Source of the DNA: Ceratodon purpureus
Lineage: Eukaryota; Streptophyta; Bryopsida; Pseudoditrichales; Ditrichaceae
DNA: 64,000 nucleotides
Direction of reading: 5' to 3'
Assembly: GCA_014871385.1 (NCBI GenBank)
Contig: CM026428.1
Coordinates: 9,716,772-9,780,771 of the forward strand
Of the stretch, positions 61,117 to 64,000 are shown in pieces. Every line of letters begins with the position of its first letter. The first letter of the stretch is position 1. Position numbers and translations under genes: made by a program. The notes beneath the pieces were generated by a model. The model was not told the DNA's origin, searched no databases, and saw nothing but the letters and a program-made list of their open reading frames with translations.

Positions 61117-61950
61117 TCCCTAAACGGCTAAGGGTGTTTTTGCTCAATATTGCCTCCAAATAGTCCCTTTTGAAAGCAAGCCAGATAGTGCAAAACTGGA
61201 ACCAATTTTGGTGTTTCCAACCATAAGATCTTGTATTTGACTACTATGTCTATATGCCTACCAAACCTCATACTCTCATTCCTTACCATTTTAGAGATTA
61301 TAACATTCAAAGTTTAAAAAAAAGGTATTTTTTACCTTGCAAATAGGGGACAACAGTATTTTGGGGTCCAAAAAAACCATTTTTTTGAGTAGATTTGGAA
61401 TGCGCCTCTTTAAATTCTTGTTTCTAGGTGAGTTAGGTACATGTCCACAAAATCTCATGCCCATTCAAGGTGTAGAACCTTGAGAAAATCATCAATTTCC
61501 ACAAGGGGGTATGCTGAAATTCACATACAAAGGCCGTTTTTTTACAATAAAAATAGCATATGAAACATTCTTGGATTGAAAATCCAAACGGTGGAAACAT
61601 GCTCTAGTGGCTCTTCTACATCTAGGAATTTGTTTTTTAAAAAAAAAAACTGAAATCTCGATTTTTGGTGGAATTTCAAAGTTTTGTCATTAGGCAGAAT
61701 TAAGCAGTTTTGGGCAGAAATTGCTGTATTCATAGTGGCTGAGAGCCTGCCCATGGAAGGGCGTTTTATGCTCAGAGGAGCATAACTTTTCCTCACTTCA
61801 TCCAAAAAAAATAAATATTATCCCCATATACCTCTTGAAAAAACCTTATCCACAAAAAATTTAAAAAAAAATAAATCAAGTAAATTTGAATTTTTAGGAA
61901 CCTGCCCAAAGTCCTAAAACGCCCATTCTAGGACTTTGGCCGTTTAGGGG
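61117..61950. mobile_element. TTAA-bounded non-coding element, copy 2 (834 bp)
   Basis: Flanked by TTAA at 61113-61116 and 61951-61954. Termini are inverted: TCCCTAAACGGC on the left and GCCGTTTAGGGG on the right. The interior is collinear with the element at 33,230, including ATGCTGAAATTCACATACAA and TTTTTGGTGGAATTTCAAAG. It has no coding capacity. Confidence 0.85.
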
Positions 61951-61954
61951 TTAA

Positions 61955-64000
61955 TTTTTTGATTGTTTGTACGCTGCAAACACACAATTCATCTCTTATT
62001 TAACAAAGAGTAGGTATATTTGAAAAAACTTAGATGTGTAATTATTTGTGACTTCTCTATATTCAATAAAGACTATTAGAAAAATAAGATATATAACATA
62101 TGAAATTCTAAAATACCTTTTTGATAATTTTATTTTGAAAATTATAATCATTTCAATACATTGATCTTTTGAATTTTATCGTTTTTTATAATTTCTATAT
62201 TTGGTAATTACATTTCAAATGATTGATTAAAGATACAGATTGCACACGGTAATTTAGGATTGGATTAAATTTTTGTATATATATATTTTTTTTATTTAAA
62301 AAAACAAAGGTATTAACTCTTACCACGATTGAGAATTTTCAATTTTTTTAGACTCAACTTTTTTAAAATAATTACTTATGGATTGACCTTTTGAAAACAC
62401 TTGTGCAACAATGATTTTAGTTGGAGTCAACCTTTCATAAATGTTATTTTATTAAGTTTAATGTTAATAGAAATCTTATATATTTTTAGATAAATAAAGT
62501 AAGGATTAAAGATTAAAGTATTACCCTTTTTACTTCCCGCTTTGAAAAATCACATCCCCATAATTGTTGTTTATATAAATACATATTGAGGATAGTCTGA
62601 TGTTTGAGTTTGGTAGATATTAATTGTAAATTTGTAACCGTCACTTTTGTATAAAACATTTGAGTATGTTTTTCAGCCATTTAAATTTTTTTAGTCCACC
62701 CTCTCTAAATTGTATGTATGCAAAATACAAATTGTAATCAATTTTTAATAAACCAAAATGTGACACATTCATAGTTATAGTTATTATGTTTATTTACAAA
62801 CAACAATGAGCGTCTATAGTATGTTTGTTAAGGGTAGTAACGGTTTTCCATTTTGTGTTTTTTTTAGTCGATTTATGAAAAGAAAATATTATTTGGATGT
62901 TTTCGAACTAGGGTGGATCCTCATTTAAAAAAAAATACTTTTATAATTTTGTCAAAATTCATACAAATTCACACCCTTAGTAGCATATTTGTGTATACAA
63001 TTCAATGAAATCCATCAAAAATACATCCCCTCATATTACATACATAGAAAAAATATCTCTCAATAAAGGTTTTTTATTGTGGTCTAAAGTAATTTAGTTG
63101 CTAAAGTCCAATTCTTAAATTGTTTGGCCCTTCAAAATATAATTCTAAACCAGAGAAGTATCAAATTATTAAAAAGCACATTGGAACCAAAACAAATAAA
63201 AAATGAAAATATTTAAAAGTCCTAAACGTGTTGGTTTAAAATAGACATTTTATTTTTTAAAAACATATCCAAAATATTTTAAGAGGAAAAGAGAATGTGA
63301 CATTGCATTGCATTACAATGTTCCTTCAAAATAGTACAGTGGTTTTAGACAAGTTACTACCAAGTTTAATACATGTTCAAAAATACAATTGATAGGATAC
63401 GGCTAGAAGATATCAAATGTGAAAATTCAAGTCCTATATCCTTTTTGAAAAAGAAAGTTGAAAATGTTGAAATTGATAATGAGCATGAATAGCCCCATTT
63501 TTCACACTAATTTCTGTTTTAAATTAAACACATGCATAATAACACCATCAATTTTTACTTTTCAATAACATAGCTACTACCTTATTTACACAGTTGAGTT
63601 TCATGTCAAAAAGGTTCAATTATTTTGAAATGGATTATATTCAAACCACTTGTATACTTAAAATTTCTTTCAAATTTTATTGCTTGCTATATACACATTC
63701 ATAAATGATCATAGGGTGCACATAGTTGACTTCCATTCTATTATTTTTTAGAATTCCAAAAAAAATCAGTAATTTTTAGAAGTTACAAGCTAGTACCTAT
63801 TATTATGGGGTATCATTTTTTATCAACCCATGTGTATGGTCCCCCATTTTGCGTATGGTCCCCATTCGTTTATCCCAAATGAATCAACATTGCCCAACTC
63901 CAAGCACCCAAGGCACTGTACTTGTTGAACACAGTGCACACAGAATAAAATCCAGTAAATGAAGTAAAATAAGTTTACCCCCATCATCATCTAATCTGAA
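61955..64000. other. AT-rich gene-free end of the window
   Basis: No gene or RNA was recognised. The phrase GTATGGTCCCC recurs near 63,835 and 63,853. The rest is AT-rich, low-complexity DNA. Confidence 0.4.

Noticed and set aside
1..64000. tRNA, rRNA or snRNA genes
   Set aside because: No convincing cloverleaf or conserved box was found by eye; a covariance-model scan would be needed to exclude them.

Overview
The window looks like nuclear DNA of a land plant, most likely a bryophyte (inference). The genes are intron-rich with GT-AG and a few GC-AG introns. They include plant-type families: vacuolar acid invertase with the 9-nt DPN mini-exon, a TERMINAL EAR1-like RNA-binding protein, and an AP2-type domain. 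A gene joining a protein-kinase-like region to a SERAC1-like alpha/beta hydrolase recalls the kinase- and hydrolase-headed gene classes reported from mosses and liverworts. Species cannot be fixed from the sequence alone.

Layout. 2.3-6.4 kb (+): an unusual gene with a degenerate kinase domain, an alpha/beta hydrolase and an AP2-like domain. 7.8-10.1 kb (+): a UBC13-type ubiquitin-conjugating enzyme in eight exons. 11.6-18.7 kb (-): two tandem vacuolar-type invertase genes with identical exon layout, including a 9-nt mini-exon each. 20.7-23.5 kb: degraded repeat sequence. 23,576-33,123: a 9.5-kb Mutator-like (MULE) transposon with 240-bp terminal inverted repeats, a transposase gene interrupted by a stop and a frameshift, and a convergent second gene with a BED-like finger, an arrangement like mudrA/mudrB of MuDR. 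38.1-46.9 kb: GPI8 (-) and PIG-U (+), two subunits of the GPI transamidase, head to head across 581 bp. 48.4-53.0 kb (-): a TEL (Mei2-like) gene. 55.4-64 kb: gene-free, AT-rich DNA with a foldback-like pair of inverted tandem arrays and a MITE.

Repeat biology. Several small elements begin with CCC(C/T)T and are bounded by TTAA on both sides, as expected for a piggyBac-type TTAA target: 33,230-34,091, 61,117-61,950, a diverged copy from 34,411, and a distinct one nested inside the MULE (28,253-28,644). The MULE also carries dense TGTCCT/AGGACA words outside its terminal repeats.

How genes relate. GPI8 and PIG-U act in the same endoplasmic-reticulum complex and share one intergenic promoter region. 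The two invertases are a local duplication that probably partitions sucrose hydrolysis in the vacuole. The remaining genes show no obvious functional link. Exon coordinates were derived by hand from splice sites, phase and family similarity; no database search was run.
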